Origin: Sipunculus nudus
Taxonomy: Eukaryota; Annelida; Sipuncula; Golfingiida; Sipunculidae
DNA: 64,000 bases
Assembly (NCBI GenBank): GCA_026874595.1
Contig: CM049316.1
Span: 2,358,001 to 2,422,000 of the forward strand
Direction of reading: 5' to 3'
The notes under the pieces were generated by a model that was not told the DNA's origin, searched no databases, and saw nothing but the letters and a program-made list of their open reading frames with translations. The position numbers and the translations under genes were made by a program. Below are positions 22,688 through 34,878 of this stretch, piece after piece. Within the stretch, counting starts at the first letter, position 1. The number at the start of each line of letters is the position of its first letter.

Positions 22688-25600
22688 ATACAAACTTATC
22701 AAGGAAAAATTATTACACAGGCAAATTCGCAATGTGAATTTATTCTGACAATTAACGGGGGAAAAAAAGATTGCGACTTGGTGATGTTGAACGTTAAAGT
22801 GACATAAAAGCGAATAATCTTTTACATTGATCAAGACAAAGGCATAAAAATTAAGAAATATGGAGCTCAAATATAGAATTTCAATACAAAACAATCCAAT
22901 CATGTATGATAAAAAAATTACACGATTAAATGCCATGATTCATAACAGTGCTAACTGCCAGGAGACATAACCTGCACGGATGAAAAAGCATTTATTTTTT
23001 ATTCATGTTTCTTTAATGTTTGAGTTATTTATTTTTGTGGGATATTTTACACACACAAAAAAGGAACAACTGTAAACGCGCGCGGAAAACAGCCCCATTT
23101 CCGAACAGACCTTAGGTGTGTACTTCGATGCTATTGTTTAAATGATCGGAAAAGTGATTGTTACTATGTTAGTCAATCAAACAATATAATTTCAATGTTA
23201 TAATATATTCAACATAACAAAATGGATTTTGAACGTGTATATAGGTGGTACAAACTGTAAAACTTAAAAACTCGATTGAAAACATTTATTTGTGAAGATT
23301 GTTACGGGATGCATATAAAGGCGGACCTGTCTCAACATTAGAACCCTGGGCTTGGGTACCACGTGACAAAATGGGGCTTCTCCGGGATTGCGCGTTTGAG
23401 GCTCGAGGTAAGGTCTAGTTTTAAACAGTGTGATTCCTTGGGTGACTGATAAAACTCTTTCTGAAGTCGGCAAGCTTTCAAGATGGGATTGGGTTACGGG
23501 ATGAATATAAAGGCCTACCTGTCTCGACATTGAAGATTTTTTTTTTTTTTTTTGGTGAAGCGGTTGGAACGCTGGACCATCTACTATATTTCCTCCAGAT
23601 AAAACTAACCTAATATTTAAGGTCTGTCCAGGTGACAATATGCATACACTGCACACGGTCAAACAAATTACATGATATGTAAAACTATACGTATACATTG
23701 TTTACACTTTAATGGTATAACAATTTTACATTGGCGAATGTGTATACACTGTACATATGTCATTAAAGTTATAAAATAACACCGGTACGACTGCACTTAC
23801 CTGTACAAGATTTTTTGGTGCAAGTACCAGTACATACATACAAGGATTATGGTCAACAAAGTTATGTATGAATGTTGGCCTGAGTACTCTGTTAAAGTTT
23901 TACAATGTTATTTACAATGGGCAAAGTACCTGTACACGCACTATACATATTTAGCCAAGTTATATATATTATTTTCTGAAAAGATCTCTGATTTTTCTTT
24001 TATCCATTGCATTTTACCTATTGTGTCATTGAATCTTTGGTGATCTGTTTTAAATTATTTTAATATTCATATTTTTTACATATTAGGTTAAACACAAAGT
24101 GTTGAACTGAGGGGTATATTGAATAGCACATCTAGTTAGTAACTTCTGGTCTTATCTGCTTTTCAAAAGGCTTGGTTCAGGATATGAAGATACCAAATAC
24201 CAAATGATAAGAATTTTTGTATTTAATCACTCATTTCCTCCATTGTCTGTGAATCAATGAGGTTTCGCTATTTTACTTCACAGGTATACTGACGGGCGAT
24301 ACGTTCTTGCGTTTTGCCTTCAGTATTACCATTGACATGTATACATTCAGTACAATATTTCACAGTTCGTAAAACAGTCTGCAAGAAAGACACTGCGTTG
24401 TCTGTTCTTAGCTGTTCCTAAGCTGGCTTTCCGTGTACTAAACTAACTACAGCGCTGCATATAAAGGATTTCTGTTCCGTAGAATTTTATAGGGGTTTTA
24501 TAGGTATCCTATATTATCTGTTCTATACATGCATTGCGAAAATACACCTAAGCGCCTTTCCTTTTGTTCAGTGTTGCTGAGCATATAATATTAATAATTA
24601 ATGCAACAGCATTGAAATGTATATAGTTGTCAATATCGTGATGTGTTATAAGAGTCTTGTTGCGCCAGTTATGATTCCTTATCGTGCTTTGAATTCAAAT
24701 GAATCAATATAGAAGTTCACAAAAAAAATTTGGCCCACGTTCCTTTGAACTGGAGTATAGATGTAAGAATCAATCTTGTATGTTTACATTGTCAAAGTCA
24801 TATTGTAGCAAACGAGATTATATATATAATATAATTTGACCGTAGTGTTCCACACAGCACAAACTGACATTATATCAAAATTTCAGTCAATATAGTTGTT
24901 AATACTTTTTTTAACACCACGGACATAAATATATCATTACATGTTGTTTGATGTTGATTATTTTATATCGATGATACATACTGAAAGAATTAATGGAAAA
25001 AATGCTCGCTAGCGTTGTTTTATATGTTAGTGCATGCATGTATATGTTGTAATTTTTTTTTTAATTTACCTTCATCCCCCTGCTGCCCTTCGTTTAACAA
25101 GGGTTGTATTTCAGCGCGGTAAAGGACACATGGGCTTTTCTGTGGGCGGAAATTCGGAATTATCTTTCCAGGTATCATATATTTACAAGATTATTCATTC
25201 ATTGTAAAAAATAAGTATATTTGTATCACATAAAATTGTTAATTAAAATTGCAGAATATATAGTATACCATGGAAAAAACAGTCCATTTATATCAAATTC
25301 ATTATTATAGAATAAATAGTTAACCAGGGATATCCGAACTATTGATCATATTCAACATTGTAGAATATATATTTTACCAGGTAAAACTCAATCTTTTGAT
25401 CAAAGTAACATTTACTGTATCACGTCACATCATATTTTAACTGTCAAATCTTCAGATGTCTAAATGGAAATAACTCTCATCCTTTCTTTTCAGTTTATTC
25501 TACCAGAAAAAGTCAAACAGGGTCACTTGAACATGATAATGACAACATTTATTTATTGTGATATTAAATCCTAACATCAAATAATATATAATTGTGAGAA

Positions 25601-26131
25601 TTAGTTCCTCATTCGTGCCATATGTTTACAGCTCTTCGCACGTCTATACCCATGTATATGTATAATTACAGGCTCAAGTTTTGAACAATCTGTCACAATA
25701 TGTTTTGACAGACATCTAACAAGAAACCCTATTTACAGTTGGTGGAACTCATCTGTCCCATTTTTACAAATATAATCAATTCAGTTTTACAACTGTTTAA
25801 AAAGTTACAGCAAAAAAACATGCTATATTTATGTATGTTATAATAAAGTTTATAGGTAAAATAATGACTGAATTAACACTTTCTAGATTATATGCTTAAT
25901 GCTTGTCGAAAGATTATGGTCTATAGAATTTGCAATTCCATCCCTTTTGAAAATTGCGATCTCCACTGGTTAGAATTGTAATCTTACACGTAGAAATTAT
26001 TACCATCTCTGCTGTTAGAAATATCCACTATGTGAGTCTACCATGGAGTATAGATTAGAATCCTAACCTTACTGGAAAAAATCAAAGTTTTAATTTCAAC
26101 CAGTAGGATTTTAAATTCTTGTAAAAAATTA
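22688..26131. other. Region 3' of the Toll-like receptor; no gene recognised
   Basis: The first part is presumably the receptor 3' UTR; the best nearby polyadenylation candidate is a variant ATTAAA at about 22924. A 39-bp segment beginning GTTACGGGATG and containing ATATAAAGGC is repeated at about 23298 and 23493. A poly-T of 17 lies at 23537. The remainder is AT-rich with no homologous open frame. Confidence 0.5.
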
Positions 26132-26512
26132 ATCTCTACCGTGAGATATACATGCACATAGTAATTACTCTTTTTAAATTGCCCCGCAGACTGTTACTGC
26201 AGGAAAAGGTACACATATAAGATAAGATATTTTTATTTCAAGAAAAAAAATAAAACTAGAATGCAATAAAAAGATGGATTAACATTAAGAACAATACCTT
26301 CCTAGATGCAAACAATCACCCCTGGTTCGGTGTATACAAGTTTGCAAGGTAGAACACGGGACGCAAGACTTGATTGTATTCTTATCGTATAAACGCTGAT
26401 TATATTTGAACTATTTTCCAATCTACACATAAATCTATAAATGTTTTTCCGTATTACCACATCAAAATTATCTAGTCCATAAGATACATACATTGCCTTG
26501 GCACTATCCATT
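26132..26512 (-). mobile_element. Duplicated 3' end of a LINE (fragment)
   Basis: About 380 bp closely match 26513-27430 once the MITE at 26544-27069 is removed from the latter. Both hold the same minus-strand coding tail (containing YGLDNFDVVIRKNIYRFM, typical of the C-terminus of LINE ORF2) and the same 3' segment starting AATCTCTACCGTGAGATA on the plus strand. The copy abuts the end of the larger LINE without a gap. It is therefore a tandem duplication of the LINE tail or a second 5'-truncated insertion at the tail. Confidence 0.8.
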
Positions 26513-26543
26513 TAATCTCTACCGTGAGATATACTTGCATATA

Positions 26544-27069
26544 TAGACTGATCCACAAACGGGTGCCGATTGAAATTTGGCAATATTTTCATAAACTGGC
26601 AGATTTATTTCAGATGGCATGTTGCAATGAAGGAATGGGGTGTTGGCCTAATTTACTATAATTAAATTATAATAATACCTAGCAAAATATTAAAGTAATG
26701 CAATTTAATCGATATCTGAGAAAACAGTCTATTTTATACACCTCAACTCCTTTCATGAAGGTTAAGGTCAGCGGTCACATGCTCAAACAACTGCACTTGA
26801 AAGCTACTGATTGACTTATAACTGATCATAAAAATTAGAAAAAAAAAATTAAGTTGTCTGTAACCTATGGCAGACGCCATCACTTGGCCAAAGGAATCAG
26901 AGGAACCAGAGGGTGGCAAAATATAAATGTTGGTTTTTGTCATGAGGTTTTACATCTCATATTAGGTCTATGGTCCGTCATCAGATTTAAGGTCAGACTC
27001 TGTGATAATATTTGAGTTAAAAAGAATAATTGCCAAATTTCAATGGGCAGCCTTTTGTGGAACAGACTA
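26544..27069. mobile_element. 526-bp MITE with TA target duplication inside the LINE tail
   Basis: The left end TAGACTGATCCACAAA and the right end, reverse-complemented, TAGTCTGTTCCACAAA begin inverted repeats of about 45 bp that both continue with ATTGAAATTTGGCAAT. TA flanks both sides (26542-26543 and 27070-27071). The duplicated LINE tail at 26132-26512 shows the uninterrupted target (GCACATAGTAAT), confirming the boundaries. No transposase is encoded. It is Tc1/mariner-type by target site. Confidence 0.88.
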
Positions 27070-28057
27070 TAGTAATAACGCTTTTAAATTGCCCCGCAGA
27101 CTTTTATTGCAGGAAAGGGTACACGTATAAGATATTCTTATTTCAGGTAAAAAAAAATATATAAAAAAGAATGCAATAAAAAAATGGATTAACATTAAGA
27201 ACAGTACCTTCCTGGATGCAAACCATCACCCCTGGTTCGGTTTATACAAGTTTGCAAGGTAAAACACAGGACGCAAGACTTGATTGTGTTGTTAGCGTAT
27301 AAACACTTCATGATTAAATTTGAACTAATTTCCAATCGACACATAAATCTATAAATGTTTCCCGTATTACCACATCAAAATTTATCTAGTCTATAAGATA
27401 CATATACATTGCCTTGGCACTATCCATTCTAGAATAGTTTAGAAACTGTCTGAGTACGTTATTACAACCAATCCTGATTTTACTGTACATCTGTTTTGAA
27501 TAGTTACACCACAATGTGACGTTATAAAAAATAGAACAGTAGGCCTATGCTTGGTACAAGGGTGCAATGACCGGCGGTTTACATTTACTAAATTTATGCA
27601 AAAGAACTTAACTTCGTGCAAATGAAATTGCTTTAACATATCTTCATGGTCCTGTAGAGAATCTTGACTTACAACACCTAAATATTTCACTTTTGATACA
27701 AACTTGATTCCAAACTTCCTAATGTCACCTTTCGCAAGACAAGATTGAAAACTTTTCTTCTAATCACCAAACATTCTGGTTTCTGATTATACATTGTATC
27801 ACAAGAAATACCATAGTTTTGACAAATGTCTAAAAGATTCTTCAGTCCCTTTGCACTTGGGGCAATAAGGCATAGGTCATCTGCATAAAAGTCATGATGT
27901 ACTGAAAGGTCATTAATCCGACACCCTTTTTTACTCTTGTTTGGAAATAGCTTATAGATCATCCACATATAAAGCAAACAGGTTTGGGGATAAAACACTT
28001 CCTTGTCTAACACCATTAGTCACATTAAGAAACTCTGATGTACATAAACCCTATTTA

Positions 28058-28387
28058 ACGGCTTCTGTGGCTCAAGGGTAGAGCACAGGACTCAAAGCCT
28101 GAGTTCGAATCTCAGCCTAGGCAGTGAAATTTTTCACGGTCGACCCCCACCCAGGGTGAGTGCTCTGCAGGCTAATGGGAAAGCCGTGCCCTACGGCCGT
28201 GTTTCACTCACAAACGAGTGCGCCTTTCGGGGGTTCCTCGGTCGTATGACCCAACAATGGGGACGATTACGCACTTAGGGCCCACAGGTCAGTAGTCATC
28301 CGGCCTGGTTGACGCCAGGATATAAAATGAGAGGAAGCGTGTGATTGCCCTGTCGCGGTTACCTCCAACAAAATAAATATAAAAAAA
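28058..28387 (+). mobile_element. tRNA-derived SINE
   Basis: The head has a polymerase III A box (TGGCTCAAGGGTAGAGC, 28068-28084) and B box (GAGTTCGAATCTC, about 28100-28112) in a tRNA-like frame ending near 28126. A non-tRNA body of about 240 bp and an A-rich tail (AAAATAAATATAAAAAAA) follow. It interrupts the reverse-transcriptase domain of the older LINE between its FCVK and TSEFLNVTNGVRQG segments. Clear target duplications were not identified. Confidence 0.85.
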
Positions 28388-29409
28388 CATTTCACACAAA
28401 ATCGTTGATTCTGGTACCAGTACATAAGAATACGATCAACAAGTATAGGTACATTTCTGGCAATAAGCTATCGAAAAAATGTTCAGTGATTTATTCGGTC
28501 AGATCCTTCAGAAGCATCCATGAAACAAAAAAAGACAGGGTTATTACATTTCCTGTAGTATTCTGCTGTAGTTTTTAGTGTATACAGTGCAAAATCTGTA
28601 CCATGGCCTTTCTTAAATCCAAATTGATTATCACATGTACCAATAATATTCTTTATTTTCTGCAACAATAGAAATTCAAATGTCTTTGGCATAATAGTAT
28701 AACAAGAGCTATTGGTCTATAATTATTCTTAGCAGTTATATTACATTTTGTTTCTTTACTAAAGGAAAAATTATGGTATCCATCTAACCTGTAGGAATAT
28801 AGCCATGATTTACAATAGATGAGAACAAAAAAGACAGTAGCACTTCTATTTGCTTGTCAGCATATTTATAGTGTTCAGCGCTCATACAGTCCATTCCAAA
28901 AGATTTAACAGACTTCAAACTTTTCATTGCGTCAGTAACTTCTAAGGAAGTAACATTAATTCCTTCACTACAACTATTGTTACTCTGGTGTATGACTTGA
29001 TATTTATGTGTTGACGATTTAATGCAATTCAGAAGATTACAATATTGGCTTTTTTCCACATTTTAGATATATTCTGTTCTCCATCAACACCATCAATGTT
29101 AGTAGAAAGTGGAACTTCCTTCCAGATTGATTTTTTTATCTCTGTCTTCAACACTTTTTGTCATAGCATTGGCTCTCAACTGACATTGTTGACATTGTCT
29201 AAGAGCATATTTAAACTTGAGATGAGATTCGAACGCCTCGTGGACTCGCAGGCAGGTCCAGACCTTGGTTTGCCTTGATCTCTCAAAATATAAATATTTT
29301 ATGACGTGCTTCAGTATGAAGGGCTTCTACATAATCATTCCAACCTGGTACAATATAATCTCTAGGAGAATTGCTTTTACATGTAGTTTGCGTTTTGTAG
29401 CCAGGATAT

Positions 29410-29500
29410 CGCAGAGATTCACAGATGCTTTTATACAGAACTTCAATATCGCGTGAGTTGGGTCTGTACACCTGACATTTGTACACAGTAAAGTATTTTT
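29410..29500. repeat. Target-site duplication, copy at the 3' side of the L1/Tx1-like LINE
   Basis: Ninety-one bases, beginning CGCAGAGATTCACAG and ending AAAGTATTTTT, identical to 32281-32371. The final T run merges with the poly-A tail (poly-T on this strand), so the last few bases are ambiguous. The sequence belongs to the coding region of the older LINE. Confidence 0.95.
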
Positions 29501-32280
29501 TTTTTTTTTTTTTTTTTTTATTTCAAAACAATACAGATACACAAAAACATATAATGATAAACAAAAACATGTAATGATACAGTACAAAAGAACAACAAAT
29601 GGCACTGCACACGGACAAGATACATAATAGTATATTCTTACAACAAGAGTTCAATATATGATATTTTTATCATGCAAAGTAGAGTAACATTTATAATCAA
29701 TCATCTACACTCAGAAAGCTATTCAATCTGTTCCATAATGAATTGTGTTGAACAAGTTTCCCTTTATGAATTGCTACTTGTCTCTCAATAGTATAGTATA
29801 ATTTTATATGTTTAACAGCATCATTTAGAGACAAAGGGTATTCTTTACATCTTGCTACATAAATATAATATTTTATCAACAGGATAATTTTGTCTAACAA
29901 TTTATCAGAACTTACATTGAACAGTATTATATCTCTAGCATATATCATGGGCAAATTTAAGGTGTCTAACCATATAAATATTTCCGACCATAGCTTTTTA
30001 ACTTTAGAGCATTCACAGAATAAATGTATCAGTGTTTCTTTTTCTTGCTTACAGAAGGTACATATGTCATATTCTTTTAAACCCATCTTTACCAAAGATT
30101 TGTTTAACGTTAAGATTCTATGTAGAATTTTAAACTGGAAGTACCTTAATTTTACAGATATAGTGGTTGAATAAAGATTTTTAAATGCCTCTAATACACT
30201 TTTTTTATCACATTCTGGTACATTTTGTTGCCATTTTAGAAAAGTATTTTCTGGGTGTACAAACTTCTGTTTAACAAGTTCAGCGTACATAAATTTTACT
30301 GGTTTCACCACTAATAATAGTTTATCAATCTTATACATATATACTATGGCTTCACTACTGTTTCCTTTAATTTCTCTTTTCCATCTTATTGGGACTGCAT
30401 GTAATATGCTATTGTATGTCATTGTATTGATTTGATGCCCATAGTTCTGTCGCATTTCTTGCAGAGTATAAAATTTATAAGAATTATTCACTTTTTTAGT
30501 TAAATGGTAAACATATTTTATACCAGCATCATACCATTTTCTATAAAAAACAATTTTACCGTTTATTTTAAGATTAGAGTTAAACCACAAGGATTGGTTC
30601 AAGAATTCATTTACGGTTTCAGGATCATTAAAATTATATTTACACCATTCTTGAATAATTTCTTTCCAAAAAAGATTGACCCCTTTCAGCACTGATGTTT
30701 GGTTTACATCTTCAATTTTTAAGTTACATGTGAAAAGATACTCAGTCAAATTATTCAAGCTACAATTAACCAATTGTCTCCATCCTTGTTCCAAACTGGA
30801 AGCGAGACATCTATTAATCCATGCCAGTTTTGTAGCTTGTAGTTTAGACCAGATATCTATCATTTCTAGACCACCTTCATCCTTTGGTGCTATTAAAATA
30901 TTTCGTTTGATTTTATCAATTTTACTGTTCCATATAAAATTAAAGAGGGTAACTTCTATTTCTTTCAGGAATGAAGCAGGTGGATTTGGTAAAACTGATA
31001 ATTGATATTGTAGCTGAGAGATTAATTCTGATTTAATCACTGTTATTTTCCCCAAAGGTGTTAACTGTCTTTTTGCCCATATATCAATTAAATTCTTAAT
31101 TTTTTCTAATGTAGGTCTGAAATTCAGGTCACATAGATTTTCTAATTTATTGTTGATTTGAATACCAAGAATTGTAACTGGTCCTGTGCTCCATTGTAGA
31201 CCCATTTTAATTATTTGGTCTTTACCATATGTATGATTTCCCATTGGCATAACTACTGTTTTTTCAATATTAATTTTTAATCCACTTAATTTCTGAAATT
31301 TTTTAAAATCTTCAATCACTTCTTTCATTACCATGTGGCCTCCCCTTAAAAACAAAGTTGTGTCATCTGCGTATTGGGGGATCACATGTTTTTCATTATT
31401 TATTTCAATTCCTTTAATATTGATATTGTCCCTGATCCTGTTAGCCAAAAGTTCTGCTGAAATGATATATAGATAAGGTGATAATGGACAGCCTTGTCGC
31501 ACTCCTCTACCTAATTTAAAAAAACTAGATATCCATCCATTATTTATGACACATGATGAAATATCCTTATAAAAAATTTCAATCCACTTGCAAAAAGTGT
31601 CTCCAAAATTATAGAATTTCAATACTTTTTTGATAAAAGGCCATTCTAAAAAATCGAAAGCCTTTTCAAAATCGATTTGCATTAAATTGGCTTTGATTTT
31701 ATTTTTACCACAGTAGCTAAATAAACTATAAATTCTACTATGATTTTCACCTATATATCTGTTTTGTAAAAATCCAGTTTGGTCAGGATGAATTAATATT
31801 TGAAGTATTTTTTTCAGTCTGTTAGCCATACATTTAGTTATTAATTTATAGTCAACATTAAGAAGTGATATTGGCCTCCAATTCTTTAGTACTAAGGGAT
31901 CTTTGGACTTTTTAGGAATTAATGTAATTATACCTTGTCGCTGGGAGATATTTAATTTTCCGGTTTCAAAGGAGTGTTTATAAGCTGCTATTAAATCTTC
32001 TTTAATGTCTTCCCAAAAAAAATTTATAAAATTCTACTGTTAGACCGTCAGTACCTGGTGTTTTACCATTTTTAAAAGATTTCAAACATTCATTAAGTTC
32101 TTTTTCACTTAAAACGTTATCGCAAAAATTTATATCTTCTTCTGATAATATTTTTGATGGTTTATTAAAAAACTCACCATACTGACTTTCATCAGGTGTC
32201 AAGTTAGCTGAAGTATATATTTTTTCATAAAAATGTTGTGCTTCCTGTAAGATATCTTTCGGTTCAGTCATATATTTATC
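29501..32280 (-). mobile_element. Young 5'-truncated L1/Tx1-like LINE
   Basis: A minus-strand insertion with a poly-A tail (T run up to 29519), a 3' UTR of about 180 bp, and a long ORF2 remnant. It is flanked by identical 91-bp duplications, with older LINE sequence continuing on both sides. The endonuclease and ORF1 are missing, as expected for a 5'-truncated copy. The identical duplications and nearly intact frame point to a recent insertion. Confidence 0.93.
29697..32271 (-). pseudogene. L1/Tx1-like reverse transcriptase ORF2, one frameshift
   Basis: The main open part is 31829-29697 (710 codons from an internal Met). The same frame stays open upstream through GIITLIPKKSKDP and NWRPISLLNVDYKLITK to about 32020. 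There a run of eight T (minus strand) shifts it from the preceding frame 32271-32002, which ends GKTPGTDGLTVEFYKF. Removing one base would rejoin the two. Reverse-transcriptase landmarks: HPDQTGFLQNRYIGEN, DFEKAFDFLEW, GVRQGCPLSPYLYI, and the catalytic QYADDT at residues 152-157 of the 710-residue part. Near the C-terminus is a CCHC knuckle (CTFCKQEKETLIHLFCEC). The motif style is that of the L1/Tx1 group. The copy cannot make full ORF2 because it lacks the N-terminal endonuclease. Confidence 0.92.
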
Positions 32281-32371
32281 CGCAGAGATTCACAGATGCT
32301 TTTATACAGAACTTCAATATCGCGTGAGTTGGGTCTGTACACCTGACATTTGTACACAGTAAAGTATTTTT
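32281..32371. repeat. Target-site duplication, copy at the 5' side of the L1/Tx1-like LINE
   Basis: Identical over 91 bp to 29410-29500. Beyond it (32372 onward) the older LINE's endonuclease coding continues (minus strand), which confirms that this block was the target. Confidence 0.95.
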
Positions 32372-33344
32372 GGTAATTTAATATCTGACAACATATTCTG
32401 GGTATAATCCCTATAACTGTTTAATCTTATCTCATCAGAGATTGACTTTGATATGGTAGATATACATCCCGAATAAGATTTTATCAAGAGATTTAGTATA
32501 CTTACGTCAAAACCTAAAAGTCTGTTATCAGTGTAAAAAAACTTCATTATACGTTTACAAGATGTTTACGATAGAGCATACCCACACCACCATGTGGTCG
32601 TCCGGCAACCAGGCCTTCACTGTAATCCATAGCTGACACTCCAAAGCAAGTAAAATCTTTGTGAATCTGTTTTAAAACTACCAGCTCTTCATTTGAGATC
32701 CATGTTTTTTTTAAGAAATAACACATCATTATCTTTACACAATTCTTGAATGAAGGATACAGAAGATTTCAGTCCGTAGATACGAATCACAACTGAGTTT
32801 TATTATCTATAAAACTAAAAAAATATATAAAAATAGTGCACAGTAACAGGCAATAAGAAAAACTTATCAAGCACTTACACAAAAAAAAAATCATTCTTCA
32901 GACTTTGAGTAGGATAATATCGTTTGAGAGGGCGAATATTTATTGATTTATTTGACATTAACACCAGTCATTAATACCAGTCATTAACACCAGTCATTAA
33001 TTCCAGTAGAGACAATGCGCACATTAAGGCTCCAGGCTGACAGGCAAAATATAAAAATTCGCTTCAGTTTTTCCAAATGATGCGTTTAATCAACAAAATC
33101 TTTTTTCTAGTTTTGTCTGTTTTGGTTATTTTTTCTAGATTGATGATTTTTTTTTATTGATTAATAAAGGAGTACACATTAGCAGCATAGCACTGCATTA
33201 ATTCTTGGTCTGATCACAGAGTATAAAGATCATAAATCAATGAGAACATTATATTTGTCAGAGAACACTTAACCAATCAAATATCGGCACCATACCTATA
33301 GCTAAGCACGTAACAGTTATTTAGAATTTGCGAAGATGAGCCAT

Positions 33345-33680
33345 GCTTATTTGGAAAATTTGAACATGAAGACAGGTTAAAGAAACTAAAACTACCATGA
33401 TGCAACATTAGCATACCAAAGACTACGAATAGACATTATAGAAATGTACAAGATAGCCACAGGGATAAATGATAAATATGTGTGACCCGGGGACTACTGC
33501 ATTTTAGAGATAACAGTGAAACAAGGGGACATAAATACAAATTATACAAGGTAAGATCTAGGTTAAACTTTCAGAAATAATAAATACCTTCTTAGTTAGA
33601 ACAGTAGATTACTGAGTCTACAAATTTAAATATTTTCAATAAAATACTTCATGGACACATTCTGGAACGACAAGCAGACT
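33345..33680 (+). pseudogene. C-terminal remnant of a plus-strand LINE ORF2
   Basis: Translation in changing frames gives DRLKKLKL early on, then TRGHKYKLYKVRSRLNFQK around 33512-33570. These are the conserved tail of many CR1/Jockey-type and related reverse-transcriptase ORFs (RxxxLxLxxL...TRGHxxKLxKxRSRLNxRK). Stops interrupt it. It is distinct from the minus-strand LINE nearby. Confidence 0.7.
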
Positions 33681-34104
33681 ATATGATTATTAAGCCACAC
33701 CTTATAGTTAAGCATATGCAAACAAGTGATCCGAAAATATGAAAACTGTACAAGCTGCCACCAGAATCCTAAAAGACCTAGAACAGCCAGAACAAAACCC
33801 ATAAAAAAATTATGACCCTGTGCATTCATCTCATTTTACATCTTGCTTGGCACAATGCTTCGCTCATCTTACACACAATTATTTTAAAACGACATTGTAG
33901 CCTAATAATGGTGAAAAAAGTGTTTCTGCTTCCACGGTTAAGCGGCGTTGGTTTTTTTTTAAATACGAAAACCAATATGTTGCTATGGCTAATATATAGT
34001 TACATTGAAACGGCATAAATTTATTTTTATTCAGTTGAAGACCCCAGTGGGATACTGACCATAATACTGATATATAATAATGGGGTCATCCCTCAGCCCC
34101 TACA

Positions 34105-34158
34105 CAGGCACACACATACACACACACACACACACACATATATATTTATATATATATG
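34105..34158. repeat. (CA)n then (TA)n microsatellite
   Basis: ACACACATACACACAC-type units grade into TATATAT. Confidence 0.9.
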
Positions 34159-34878
34159 GGTACATATGAATAATATTTGATATAATAAGTCCCGTGACAA
34201 ATATCATTATTACATTATTGAAAATTAAGATGCTTTGTTAACGTTCTTTCATAATATAAAGTGATGGCAAAATTGAGGGTGTATTTCAGCTCAGAGACAT
34301 CTTATATGTAGGTGTTTGTTTGCAGTTTCTGTCTGGCCACATTTAGCATTATTCATTCACAGCTTCTCACAGATTCATCAAACGTTAAAAAAATGTTGAC
34401 AATGAAAAGGTAAGTTAATAATTTAAATAATTTGTTTGTTCAGCTTGTCTTTATATCTTACGTGAGCGCATTTTTCCATGATAATTTACCTTTTTAACGT
34501 GAATTCCTTGCTGGTTAAAATTCTTTAAAATAAAAAAAATAATAAAAACATGAAATCACTGCCTATAGTTCATTCATACCTGCACGAAGTGTTTCACTCC
34601 TGCGACACCAGAATCCATGTAAACAATCATGGCGGTTTACGGACGTGATTCAAACTAATCCTTGCGACAGGTAAGCGATACTGCGCTTATTTTATGCATA
34701 CATATTAGCTGTAGACCCATTCATTGAAACGGATGTATAGTTTTCGTGACTGGATTTTGTACTTAGGTACTGCTTTTCCCTGAGAACGTTACCAGCAACC
34801 TTTATATACGTGTCCCATATTATCGCTCGCCGCGGCCAGTCTCGACTTGCCCGACGGCTCAGCCTATATGCTATAGGC

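Larger units (their letters stand above)
26513..32800 (-). pseudogene. Decayed CR1/Jockey-group LINE, ORF2 remnant interrupted by three other elements
   Basis: Read on the minus strand, the pieces line up in ORF2 order. The endonuclease lies at about 32800-32314 (TWISNEEL, GVSAMDYSEGL, GRPHGGVGM). Next come the linker PGWNDYVEALHTEARH (near 29350) and reverse-transcriptase segments at 29059-28784 (KSFGMDCMSAEHYKYA) and 28692-28400 (NQFGFKKGHGTDFALYTL). The block GVRQGSVLSPNLFALYVDDL lies near 28020, FYADDLCLI near 27890, and the C-terminal tail ends near 27430. Stops and frame changes are frequent, so it is dead. An L1/Tx1-like LINE (29501-32280), a SINE (28058-28387) and a MITE (26544-27069) interrupt it. 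The clade is inferred from motif style and is not certain. Confidence 0.85.
32801..34869. other. Gap between transposons; LINE remnant and microsatellites
   Basis: Contains a 16-bp tandem motif (CCAGTCATTAACA/T type) four times at 32960-33005, a LINE tail remnant at 33345-33680 and a (CA)n/(TA)n tract at 34105-34158. Otherwise nothing was recognised. Confidence 0.6.
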
